The translations under genes were made by a program, and so were the position numbers. Shown here piece after piece: positions 1 through 7,127 of a stretch of 28,399 nt of DNA. Origin of the DNA: Clostridiales bacterium (GTDB taxonomy: Bacteria; Bacillota; Clostridia; Oscillospirales; Oscillospiraceae); assembly GCA_019418625.1 (NCBI GenBank), contig DYBL01000107.1, forward strand, positions 1 to 28,399, read 5' to 3'. The notes below the pieces were generated by a model. It made no database searches. It had not been told where the DNA came from and worked only from the letters and a program-made list of their open reading frames with translations. Each line of letters starts with the position of its first letter. Positions within the stretch are counted from its first letter, which is position 1.

Positions 1-267
1 ACCCAGCACCAGTGCCGCGCCCCCCGCGCCGCCCACCCGGAAAAGCGGCTCCATCAATCCTGCCAGCCAGGGGGCGAGGGCCTCGCCGAAGCCCAGCTTC
101 AAAAGCAGCGTGGACACCACCAAAAACGGAAAGAGGGCCGGGATCACGGACGCGGCGCAAAGCTCCAGCGCCTCCAGTGCGGCGGAGCGGACGGACTGCG
201 CATCCATCAAAAACCAGATCAAAACACCCAGGACCAAAAGGCAAAAGGCCTGCCGCCGGATCTTCAT
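1..267 (-). CDS. ylbJ: YlbJ-like sporulation integral membrane protein (N-terminal part, cut by window edge)
   Basis: Only the first 89 codons are in the window; the gene continues past the left edge. Reading the minus strand from ATG at 267 gives a basic N-terminus, a hydrophobic helix at about residues 7-20, then a segment with a conserved-looking SVIPALFPFLVVS stretch near residue 40 and a glycine-rich G-G-A-G-G-A loop near residue 80. This matches my memory of the start of YlbJ, a nucleoside-recognition/Gate-domain membrane protein of sporulating Firmicutes, expressed in the mother cell in Bacillus subtilis. I chose ATG 267 over the in-frame ATG at 273 because GGGTGA lies at suitable distance. 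It diverges from yqfC across a 97-bp gap in which I could not assign a clear sigma-E promoter. Family assignment rests on the N-terminal third only. Confidence 0.7.
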   Translation of the reverse strand, partial: MKIRRQAFCLLVLGVLIWFLMDAQSVRSAALEALELCAASVIPALFPFLVVSTLLLKLGFGEALAPWLAGLMEPLFRVGGAGGAALVLG

Positions 268-364
268 ACACATCACCCATGGATATCTATGCCGGGCCGG
301 GAAGATCCATGCAAGGCAAGTGGGACGAGCCAGGCGCATAGGGTTGGATGTGAGGTGAACGAAT

Positions 365-652
365 ATGGAACGGAACCGAAAGGAGCGCGGCGGTGTGCTG
401 GGGAGCGTGGCGGAACTCTTTGACCTGCCGGCGGACGTGGTGGCCCGGCTGCCCCACCTGGAGATGATCGGCAGCCGCCAGCTGTATCTGGAGCGGCACA
501 CGGGGATCCTGGCATACAGCGAGACCCAGATCGACATCAATACGTCCGGCGGCGTGCTGCGCCTGCGGGGGGAGCATCTGTCGCTGACGGCCATGACGGC
601 GGAGGAGCTGCGGCTCAGCGGCCGCATCGATGCGGTGGAGTGGGTGAGATAA
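365..652 (+). CDS. yqfC: Sporulation protein YqfC (YabP/YqfC family)
   Basis: A 95-residue protein, the usual size for YqfC. Visible signatures are an N-terminal leucine-rich LFDLP segment, a central P-x-L-E-M-I-G motif followed by L-E-x-H-x-G-I-L-x-Y, and a C-terminal half of short beta-strand-like repeats ending in the residues EWVR. The family is required for efficient sporulation and is made in the mother cell under sigma-E; its biochemical role is not known. GAGGTG sits 8-9 bases before the ATG. The stop codon directly abuts the yqfD start (TAA then ATG), so the two are very probably translated from one message, as in most endospore formers. Confidence 0.9.
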   Translation: MERNRKERGGVLGSVAELFDLPADVVARLPHLEMIGSRQLYLERHTGILAYSETQIDINTSGGVLRLRGEHLSLTAMTAEELRLSGRIDAVEWVR

Positions 653-1849
653 ATGCTCAAGGAGATCGTCAACCGCATGCGGGGGCAGGTGCGCATCCGG
701 GTGGAGGCACCGTTCCCGGAGCGGATCTTGAACCTGTGCGGGGAGCGGAATCTGGCGTTCTGGGATCTGGACTGGGAGAGCGAGACCGCGTTCACCTGCC
801 GCCTCAGCCGCCGGGACTATCATGGCCTGCGGCAGGCCGCAAAGCATTTGGAGTGCACCATCACGGTGGTGCGGCGGGAGGGGATGCCCTACTTTGTAGG
901 GCGCTTCCGCAAGCGCTACGCGCTGCTTGCGGGACTTGCGCTGTGCGCCGCGGGCATGTCCGTGGGCTCGTTTTTCATCTGGGACTTCACCGTGGAGGGA
1001 AACGAGACCGTCACGGAGGAGGAGATATTGCGGGCGCTGGAGAAAAACGGCGTGGGCATCGGCACCTTCGGGTTCTCTCTGGACGCGGAGGACATCCGCA
1101 ACCATGTGCTGCTGGAGATCCCGGAGCTGAGCTGGATGACGGTGAATGTGTCCGGCTGCCGTGCCTATGTGCAGGTGCGGGAGCGGGTCATGGCCCCGGA
1201 GATGGTGGATGAGCGCCAGCCCACCAACGTGGTGGCCCGGCGGGCGGGGTTGGTGCAGCAGGTGCGCGCTCTGGACGGCGTCAAATGCGTGCTGCCGGGC
1301 ACGGCGGTGGAAGAAGGACAGCTGCTCATCTCCGGCGTGGAGGATACGGATACCTTCGGCGCCCGGCTGCTGGCGGGCATGGGCACGGTGCAGGCGCGCA
1401 CCTGGTATACCCTTTCCGCGATGATGCCGCTGACGGCCCAGGAAAAGTCCTACACGGGGGAGGAGAAGCTGTGCGTTTCCCTGGTCATCGGAAAAGAGCG
1501 GGTAAAATTCTTTTCAAACAGTAGCATCGAGGGACGGAAATATGATAAAATAACCACCAGACATCCGTTTTCCCTGTTTGGCCTTCCTCTGCCGGTGACC
1601 GTGGTGACGGAGCGCCTGCGCTTTTATGAGACAGCGCCGTCGGCGGTGGACCCGCAGGCGGCTGAGGAGGCGGCCGGAGCGCTGCTGGAGGAGTATCTCC
1701 ACACCCTGGTGGACCCCTACGGGCAGGTGCGCTCTGTGCTTTGCTCGTCCCGGAGCGCCGACGGCGGCGTGCTGGTGACGCTGCGGGCGGAGTGCGAGGA
1801 GCAGATCGGGGAAACGGTGCCCATCTATCAGGATGATCCGGACGGGTAA
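653..1849 (+). CDS. yqfD: Sporulation protein YqfD
   Basis: A 398-residue protein of normal family length. The N-terminal 80 or so residues form a soluble domain (NRMRGQVRIR near residue 7). A membrane helix follows at about residues 89-110, then a large extracytoplasmic domain beginning FTVEGNETVTEEEI, which resembles a POTRA-like fold of the kind found in FtsQ and YqfD. YqfD is a mother-cell sporulation protein; loss reduces spore formation. It starts immediately after the yqfC stop and is followed 20-30 bases later by phoH. That yqfC-yqfD-phoH order is conserved across the Firmicutes and supports the call. No frameshift or truncation is seen. Confidence 0.9.
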   Translation: MLKEIVNRMRGQVRIRVEAPFPERILNLCGERNLAFWDLDWESETAFTCRLSRRDYHGLRQAAKHLECTITVVRREGMPYFVGRFRKRYALLAGLALCAAGMSVGSFFIWDFTVEGNETVTEEEILRALEKNGVGIGTFGFSLDAEDIRNHVLLEIPELSWMTVNVSGCRAYVQVRERVMAPEMVDERQPTNVVARRAGLVQQVRALDGVKCVLPGTAVEEGQLLISGVEDTDTFGARLLAGMGTVQARTWYTLSAMMPLTAQEKSYTGEEKLCVSLVIGKERVKFFSNSSIEGRKYDKITTRHPFSLFGLPLPVTVVTERLRFYETAPSAVDPQAAEEAAGALLEEYLHTLVDPYGQVRSVLCSSRSADGGVLVTLRAECEEQIGETVPIYQDDPDG

Positions 1850-1881
1850 GGTCCGGCAAAGCAATAGGAGTGGTGGAACCA

Positions 1882-2856
1882 TTGGAACAGAGAATCAGCA
1901 TCGAGCGGCTGGAGCAGGCCGTGAATATCTTCGGATCGTTTGACGAGAACATCCGTCTTTTGGAGCAGGAGTTCTCCGTCACCGTGGTCAACCGGGAGGG
2001 CGAGCTGCGGGTGGAGGGCGAGGCAGAGAACGTCTACCTTGCCGTCAAGGCCATCCAGGCGCTGCTGACCCTCTCCTCCCGGGGAGAGACCATCGGGGAG
2101 CAGAACGTGCGGTATGTGATCGGTCTGGTGCGATCTGGCAAGGAGGAGCAGGTGACGGAGCTGACGGGCGACGTGCTGTGCATCAGCGCCAAGGGCCGGC
2201 CCATCAAGCCCAAGACCATCGGACAAAAGGAATATATCGCCTCCGTTCTCCGCAACACCGTCACCATCGGCGTGGGCCCGGCGGGCACCGGCAAGACGTA
2301 CCTTGCCGTGGCCGCCGCCGTCCAGGCCTTCCGGGACAAGCAGGTCAACCGCATCATCCTCACCCGTCCGGCGGTGGAGGCGGGAGAGCGGCTGGGCTTC
2401 TTGCCCGGCGACCTCCAGAGCAAGGTGGACCCGTACCTGCGGCCCCTCTATGACGCCCTTTTTGACATGCTGGGGGCGGAGACGTACCAAAAGTACCTGG
2501 AGCGGGGCAACATCGAGGTGGCGCCCCTGGCCTACATGCGCGGCCGTACCCTGGACGACAGCTTCATCATCCTGGACGAGGCCCAGAACACCTCCCGGGA
2601 GCAGATGAAGATGTTTTTGACCCGCCTGGGCTTTGGGTCCAAGATCGTCATCACCGGCGACGTGACCCAGATCGACCTGCCCGACGGCAAGGCCTCCGGC
2701 CTCAAGGAGGCCATGCGGGTGCTGCGGAACGTGGAGGGCATCGGCATCTGCCAGCTGAGCAACGCGGACGTGGTGCGCCATGTGATGGTGCAGCGGATCG
2801 TGGAGGCCTACGAGCGCTATGAGGACGTGAAAAACGGCGGGAAAGGCAGGAAGTGA
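1882..2856 (+). CDS. phoH: PhoH family ATP-binding protein
   Basis: PhoH-like P-loop ATPase of about 324 residues, standard for the Firmicutes form (YqfE/PhoH), which has a short N-terminal KH-like region before the ATPase. The Walker A motif GPAGTGKT lies near residue 132, the Walker B motif FIILDEAQN near residue 228, and a TGDVTQID sensor motif about 30 residues later. The family is linked to RNA metabolism and frequently neighbours ybeY, as it does here; the stop is 1 base from the ybeY ATG. Start choice: the frame is open from GTG 1870, but AGGAG at 1866-1870 overlaps it, so TTG 1882 (11 bases from AGGAG, giving LEQRISIERL with initiator Met) fits better. The start could be wrong by four codons. 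Confidence 0.93.
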   Translation: MEQRISIERLEQAVNIFGSFDENIRLLEQEFSVTVVNREGELRVEGEAENVYLAVKAIQALLTLSSRGETIGEQNVRYVIGLVRSGKEEQVTELTGDVLCISAKGRPIKPKTIGQKEYIASVLRNTVTIGVGPAGTGKTYLAVAAAVQAFRDKQVNRIILTRPAVEAGERLGFLPGDLQSKVDPYLRPLYDALFDMLGAETYQKYLERGNIEVAPLAYMRGRTLDDSFIILDEAQNTSREQMKMFLTRLGFGSKIVITGDVTQIDLPDGKASGLKEAMRVLRNVEGIGICQLSNADVVRHVMVQRIVEAYERYEDVKNGGKGRK

Positions 2857-2857
2857 C

Positions 2858-3355
2858 ATGGCAAAGCGGCATTATATCCCTGTGACGGCGGACGTGCCCG
2901 GCATCAGCGAGGACCGGCGGGCCTTCATCCGCAAGGTCATCCGCACGGCCCTGGCGGCAGAGGGAGTGGACTTCCCCTGCGAGGTGGACGTGCTCATCAC
3001 CGACGATGAAGCCATCCACCAGGTGAATCTGGACATGCGGGGCGTGGACCGGGCAACGGACGTTCTGAGCTTCCCGGAGTTCGACCTGACGCCCGGCCAG
3101 CTGCCGGAGGCGGAGGACGCCGACCCCGGCACGGGCCTGGTGCCCCTGGGGGACATGGTGATCTCCTGGGAGCATGTGACGGCCCAGGCCAAGGAGTACG
3201 GCCACTCCAACCGGCGGGAGCTTGCGTATCTGGTGGTGCACTCCGTGCTGCACCTGCTGGGCTATGACCACCTGGACGAAGGGCCCCAGAAAAAGCAGAT
3301 GCGGGCGCGGGAGGAGGCCATCCTGGCCCAGCTCGGCATCACCCGGGAGGAGTAA
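2858..3355 (+). CDS. ybeY: Endoribonuclease YbeY (rRNA maturation factor)
   Basis: A 165-residue protein with the diagnostic zinc-binding motif HSVLHLLGYDH, placing histidines at residues 128, 132 and 138, and the upstream motif RGVDRATDVLSFP (about residues 65-77). YbeY is a metal-dependent endoribonuclease that works in 16S rRNA 3'-end maturation and ribosome quality control in the cytoplasm. ATG 2858 is preceded by GGCAGGAAG within the end of phoH, so the two genes are tightly coupled. In many Firmicutes dgkA, cdd and era follow ybeY; here they do not. cdd is found 10 kb away on the other strand. Confidence 0.95.
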   Translation: MAKRHYIPVTADVPGISEDRRAFIRKVIRTALAAEGVDFPCEVDVLITDDEAIHQVNLDMRGVDRATDVLSFPEFDLTPGQLPEAEDADPGTGLVPLGDMVISWEHVTAQAKEYGHSNRRELAYLVVHSVLHLLGYDHLDEGPQKKQMRAREEAILAQLGITREE

Positions 3356-3404
3356 ATTGACAGCGGACGACCCCGGCGCATAGACTATCCCGAGGTGATT
3401 TGGG

Positions 3405-3728
3405 ATGGTATTGCTGCAAGATGGATGCATCGCCTTTTTCTCCGCCGTGGGCATGACCACGGTGGTGTGGCTGGTAGCCGGAGCGCTGCTGCACGCCGGG
3501 CGGCCCACGGTGCCCGGCCTTTTGCTGGTGCTGCCCCTGCGGGGTCAGGCGCTGGCCATGGAGGCCGACGTGCGGGAGCTGAAGCGACTGTGCCACCGGC
3601 TGCCGGGGGCACGGATCGTGCTGGCGGACTGCGGCATGAGCGAGGACGCCCGGTCCCTGGCCGAGTACATGGCCGGCCGGACGGAAAACATCACCCTGGC
3701 GGAGGGCGACCGCCTGGCGGTGGAATGA
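3405..3728 (+). CDS. Small membrane-anchored protein of unknown function, resembling the first strands of a GT-A fold
   Basis: A 107-residue protein. Residues 10-30 form one hydrophobic helix. The rest is cytosolic-looking and reads LLVLPLRGQALAMEADVREL, then 15 residues later ARIVLADCGMSEDARSLAE. The pattern (strand ending in P-x-R-G, helix, strand ending in A-D-x-G-x-S-x-D) resembles the N-terminal beta-alpha-beta of family-2 glycosyltransferases. The chain stops before the rest of such a domain, so activity is unlikely and the resemblance may be only structural. GAGGTGAT 9 bases before ATG is a good ribosome binding site. It sits between ybeY and recD2 with short gaps and is presumably in their operon. 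I do not recognise it as a characterised family. Confidence 0.75.
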   Translation: MVLLQDGCIAFFSAVGMTTVVWLVAGALLHAGRPTVPGLLLVLPLRGQALAMEADVRELKRLCHRLPGARIVLADCGMSEDARSLAEYMAGRTENITLAEGDRLAVE

Positions 3729-3749
3729 AAAGGAGCAAGAGGAAACGAC

Positions 3750-5966
3750 ATGGAAGAGCTGACCACCTACGACGGTACCGTACATAGTATCATCTTTCAA
3801 AATCAGGAAAACGGCTATACGGTCCTGCGCCTCCTCACGGAGGAGGGCGAGGTGGTCACGGTGGTGGGCTGTATCCCCTGCGCGGCGCCGGGCGAGCACC
3901 TGACGGTCTCCGGCGTCATGGAGCAGCATCCCCAGCACGGGGAGCAGCTGCGCGCCGTGGAGCTGGAGCGGGCGCTGCCGGAGGACGAGGAGGAGATCTT
4001 CAGCTACCTCGCCTCCGGCATCATCAAGGGCGTGGGGCCCGCCACCGCCCGGCGCATCGTGGACCGGTTCGGGCCCGAGACGCTGGACATCCTGGAGGCG
4101 GAGCCCCGGCGCCTGAGCTTACTTAAGGGCGTGACGGAAAAGAAAGCCCAGGAGATGGGCGAGAGCTTCCGCCGCCACATGGGCCTCAGGCGCCTCATGG
4201 AGTTTCTGGCCCGCCACCAGCTGCCCCCGGTGCTGGCCATGGAGCTGCGGGAGCGCTACGGGGACGCGGCGCTGGAGATGATCCGCGCCAATCCGTACCT
4301 CCTCAGCGCCGACGGCTGCGGTGTGGAGTTCTCCCTGGCCGACGAGATGGCTCTGGGTATGGGGCTGGCCGCCGACAGCAGCCAGCGGCTCCAGGCGGCG
4401 GTGCTGTTCGAGCTGAGCCACAACGAAAATAACGGCCATGTGTTTTTGCCCCGGGACAAGCTGGTGGCTGCCACGTGCCAGCTGTTGGAGTGCGAGAGTG
4501 AGCTGGTGGAGCGGGCGCTGGAGGAGCTGACGGAGCGCCGTGAGGTGATCTGCCAGCGCATCGCCAATGTGGAGGCCTGCTACCTGCGGCGGCTGTGGGA
4601 GGCGGAGAGCTCTGCCTGCGTGCGCCTTTGCGCCCTGCTCTCTGCCGACGCCGACCGCAGTGCGGAGGCAGGACGGGTCATCGACGACATCCAGCGCCGC
4701 CAGGGCATCACCTATGCCCCCCAGCAGCGCCAGGCCGTGGAGCTGGCCGCCCGGGCGGGCGTGCTCATCCTCACCGGCGGGCCCGGCACCGGCAAGACCA
4801 CTACGGTCCGGGGCATCGTGGCGCTGCTTTTGAACATGGGGCTGGACATCCAGCTGGCCGCCCCCACGGGCCGGGCCGCCAAGCGCATGAGCGAGCTGAC
4901 GGGCATGGAGGCCCAGACGGTCCACCGGCTTTTGGGCATGAGCTGGAACGACGTGACCCACCAGCTCACGTTCCAGAAAACGGAGAAGGAGCCTCTGGAG
5001 GCGGACGCCGTCATCGTGGACGAGATGAGCATGGTGGACGTGGGGCTTTTCTCCGCGCTGCTGCGGGCCCTGCGGCCCGGCACCCGGCTCATTCTGGTGG
5101 GGGACGCGGACCAGCTGCCCTCCGTGGGGGCCGGGAACGTGTTTTCCGACCTCATCCGCAGCGGCCGGGTGGAGACGGTATTTTTGCGGGAGGTGTTCCG
5201 CCAGGCGTCGGAGTCCGCCATCATCCGCAACGCCCACGCGGTGAACCTGGGCCAGCCGCCCCGGCTCCAGAATGACCAGGGGGACTTTTTCTTCCTGTGC
5301 CGCCGGGAGGCGGACCGGGCCGTGCGCACGGTGGTGGAGCTGGTGGAAGGCCGCCTGCCGGAGAAGATGGGCGTTCCCGCCGACCAGATCCAGGTGCTCA
5401 CGCCCACCCGCAAGGGCCCCGCGGGCACCATCCGCCTCAACCGCAGCCTCCAGCAATCCCTCAATCCCCCCAGTCCCGACCGGCGGGAGATCCAGTGGGG
5501 AGAGCGGCTGTTCCGCCAGGGGGACCGCATCATGCAGACCCGCAACGACTACAACGTGGTCTGGGAGAAGGCGGACGGCACCGTGGGCACCGGCATGTTC
5601 AACGGCGACGTGGGCAAGATCGTGGACATCGACCCCTCCGGCGAATTTTTGACGGTGGACTTTGACGGCCGGGTGGCCCTTTACGGCGTGGAGCAGCTCA
5701 GCGAGCTGGACCTTGCCTACGCCCAGACCGTCCACAAGGCACAGGGCAGCGAGTACCGGTGCGTGGTGCTGTGCGCATTGCCGTCGGCCCCGTCGCTGAT
5801 GGTGCGGGGGGTGCTGTACACGGCCCTCACCCGGGCAAGAGAACTGATGATCGTGGTGGGGGACGACGCGGCCATCCGGGCCATGGCGGAGAACGACCGC
5901 CAGCAGCGCCGCTACTCAGGGCTCCGGTGGCGTCTTGCCCACAGCGGCGACGGAGAAAAAACGTGA
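3750..5966 (+). CDS. recD2: RecD2-type ATP-dependent DNA helicase
   Basis: A 738-residue superfamily 1B helicase, the normal length for RecD2 (YrrC). In order: an N-terminal OB-like domain (about 1-80), a helix-hairpin-helix region (about 85-190, with FSYLASGIIKGVGPATARRI), a linker, then the motor domains. Walker A is GGPGTGKTT at about residues 343-351. Walker B is VIVDEMSMVD at about 421-430. GDADQLPSVGAGNV forms motif III. The C-terminal AYAQTVHKAQGSEY motif near 655 is typical. RecD2 unwinds DNA 5' to 3' independently of RecBCD and helps replication-fork integrity and repair. ATG 3750 follows AAAGGAG with a suitable gap (22 bases after the preceding stop). An intrinsic terminator directly follows the stop, closing this operon. 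Confidence 0.96.
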   Translation: MEELTTYDGTVHSIIFQNQENGYTVLRLLTEEGEVVTVVGCIPCAAPGEHLTVSGVMEQHPQHGEQLRAVELERALPEDEEEIFSYLASGIIKGVGPATARRIVDRFGPETLDILEAEPRRLSLLKGVTEKKAQEMGESFRRHMGLRRLMEFLARHQLPPVLAMELRERYGDAALEMIRANPYLLSADGCGVEFSLADEMALGMGLAADSSQRLQAAVLFELSHNENNGHVFLPRDKLVAATCQLLECESELVERALEELTERREVICQRIANVEACYLRRLWEAESSACVRLCALLSADADRSAEAGRVIDDIQRRQGITYAPQQRQAVELAARAGVLILTGGPGTGKTTTVRGIVALLLNMGLDIQLAAPTGRAAKRMSELTGMEAQTVHRLLGMSWNDVTHQLTFQKTEKEPLEADAVIVDEMSMVDVGLFSALLRALRPGTRLILVGDADQLPSVGAGNVFSDLIRSGRVETVFLREVFRQASESAIIRNAHAVNLGQPPRLQNDQGDFFFLCRREADRAVRTVVELVEGRLPEKMGVPADQIQVLTPTRKGPAGTIRLNRSLQQSLNPPSPDRREIQWGERLFRQGDRIMQTRNDYNVVWEKADGTVGTGMFNGDVGKIVDIDPSGEFLTVDFDGRVALYGVEQLSELDLAYAQTVHKAQGSEYRCVVLCALPSAPSLMVRGVLYTALTRARELMIVVGDDAAIRAMAENDRQQRRYSGLRWRLAHSGDGEKT

Positions 5967-5996
5967 AAAAAGAGACTCTTCGGAGTCTCTTTTTTT
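5965..5996 (+). terminator. Intrinsic terminator after recD2
   Basis: Perfect 8-bp stem AGAGACTC / GAGTCTCT at 5971-5990 with a TTCG tetraloop, followed by a run of T (5991-5996) and preceded by a run of A. The A and T runs extend the stem, so it may also work in the other direction. It ends the yqfC-to-recD2 transcript. Confidence 0.93.
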
Positions 5997-6043
5997 GCTT
6001 GCGGGCCGTCAGAAATAATAAGAAAACGGTCCTTATGTGAGAC

Positions 6044-6064
6044 TTTATCTAGAAATACGATAAA
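6044..6064. promoter_or_regulatory. Inverted repeat in the AT-rich leader of the XRE gene, possible operator
   Basis: TTTATC (6044-6049) and GATAAA (6059-6064) form a perfect 6-bp inverted repeat with a 9-base spacer, about 50 bases before the regulator start. A TATACT at 6090-6095 could be the -10 of its promoter, but I see no good -35 at the right distance. The stretch 6000-6110 is much richer in A and T than its surroundings. Small Cro/C1-type regulators often bind such repeats to control themselves; that role here is inference. Confidence 0.35.
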
Positions 6065-6113
6065 CAAAAATATCTGATTTCAAGATACATATACTCGTCC
6101 TTAGGTGATGAGT

Positions 6114-6356
6114 ATGCGTACAGAAGTTTTAAAATATGGAAGGATTCGGGACTTGCGGATCGACCGGGGATTGACTCAGGCCCAGGTAGCCGAGGTGCTG
6201 CATGTGAGCCAGAACACCTATTCCCAATATGAAATCGGGACGACTCGTTATCCACTGGATGTGGTAGTCACACTGGCGGAGTTTTACGGCGTCAGCGTGG
6301 ACTATCTGGTGGGGCTCACCGATGAAGCGGCCCCGTATCCCAGGAGGAAAAAATGA
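6114..6356 (+). CDS. Small XRE (Cro/C1)-family transcriptional regulator
   Basis: An 80-residue protein consisting almost only of a helix-turn-helix domain. It reads IRDLRIDRGLTQAQVAEVLH (about residues 10-29), then VSQNTYSQYEIGTTRYPLDV with the recognition helix, then LAEFYGVSVDYLVGLTD, a classic HTH_3 ending. It has no sensor domain. I chose ATG 6114 because AGGTGA at 6103-6108 is 5-8 bases away; upstream in-frame GTG and ATG codons overlap that site. Its last codons overlap comF (ATGA at 6353-6356), so comF translation is probably coupled to it. It could repress itself and comF through the upstream repeat; the target is inferred. Its position between recD2 and comF, behind a terminator and in AT-rich DNA, suggests later insertion. 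Confidence 0.9.
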   Translation: MRTEVLKYGRIRDLRIDRGLTQAQVAEVLHVSQNTYSQYEIGTTRYPLDVVVTLAEFYGVSVDYLVGLTDEAAPYPRRKK

Positions 6357-7027
6357 AGCGGACGTGGACCGGGCGGCTGCTGGACCTGCTGTTTCCGCCC
6401 AAATGTCCCTTTTGCGGCCGCGTGCTGAACGAGCCGGGGGTCTGCCCGAAGTGCGAAAAGACCCTGCCGTGGATCGAGGAGCACCTTTGCGAGCGGAAGG
6501 TGGGGCAGAGCTGCTGCGCCGCGCCCCTTTGGTATGAGGGAGCGGTGCGTCAGGCGCTGCTGCGGCTGAAATTTCACTATGCGCCCGGCAGTGCGGAGCC
6601 GCTGGGGCAGTTGGTGGCCCGGTGCGCCGCGGAGCATTTTTCCGGCGAATTTGACATGGTGACCTGGGTGCCGGTGAGCCGCAAACGGCTGCGCCGCAGA
6701 GGCTACGACCAAGCCCGGCTCCTGGCCGAGAGCGCCTGCCGCTGCTGGGACACAAAGCCCGCTGCACTGCTGGAAAAGACCGAGGACAACCCCGCCCAGT
6801 CTACCTTGACGGAGGCTGCCGCCCGCCGGGCCAATGTGCTGGGCGTCTACCGGGCGCTGCCGGAGGCTGCCGGGCGGCGCATATTGCTCATCGACGATAT
6901 CTGCACCACCGGCGCCACGCTGGGCGAATGTGTCCGGGAGCTGTACGATGCCGGGGCGGAGCGTGTGGTCTGCGCGGCGGTGGCCCTCAGCCGTGAGAAA
7001 AAAGTTCACAAAAACACGGAAGAATAG
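6353..7027 (+). CDS. comF: ComF family protein (phosphoribosyltransferase-like competence protein)
   Basis: A 224-residue ComF/GntX-type protein. An N-terminal zinc ribbon has CxxC pairs at C18/C21 and C31/C34. The central segment contains VPVSRKRLRRRGYDQARLLA, typical of the family. The C-terminal phosphoribosyltransferase domain carries the PRPP loop ILLIDDICTTGATL at about residues 177-190. ComF is needed for late steps of DNA uptake in naturally competent bacteria and is widespread in non-competent ones. AGGAGG at 6342-6347 lies inside the end of the regulator gene, and the start overlaps that gene's stop. No terminator follows before the mreB promoter, so some read-through into mreB is possible. 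Confidence 0.93.
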   Translation: MKRTWTGRLLDLLFPPKCPFCGRVLNEPGVCPKCEKTLPWIEEHLCERKVGQSCCAAPLWYEGAVRQALLRLKFHYAPGSAEPLGQLVARCAAEHFSGEFDMVTWVPVSRKRLRRRGYDQARLLAESACRCWDTKPAALLEKTEDNPAQSTLTEAAARRANVLGVYRALPEAAGRRILLIDDICTTGATLGECVRELYDAGAERVVCAAVALSREKKVHKNTEE

Positions 7028-7029
7028 GG

Positions 7030-7057
7030 TTGCAATCGGGCAAAATGCAGATATAAT
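7030..7057 (+). promoter_or_regulatory. Sigma-A type promoter of mreB
   Basis: TTGCAA (7030-7035), a 16-base spacer, then TATAAT (7052-7057). A second overlapping TATAAT lies at 7057-7062. The expected transcript start is about 60 bases before the mreB ATG. The -35 box falls across and just after the comF stop codon. Confidence 0.75.
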
Positions 7058-7127
7058 ATAATCTGTATGACTCTGTGCGGGTAAACCGCTGCTGATAACG
7101 AAAGAAAGATTAAATGAGGTGGAATAT

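Noticed and set aside
12..341. 109-codon plus-strand ORF at the left edge
   Set aside because: Antisense to the ylbJ-like gene, Pro/Arg-rich shadow frame with no RBS.
268..364. Sigma-E promoters for yqfC or ylbJ
   Set aside because: CATAGGGT at 337-344 fits a -10 loosely, but no matching -35 is found; the evidence is too weak to annotate.
4119..5735. 538-codon minus-strand ORF opposite recD2
   Set aside because: It is antisense to a helicase with all motifs intact. Such ORFs arise because GC-rich third positions remove stop codons on the other strand. It has no RBS and an amino acid mix dominated by His, Gly and Ala.
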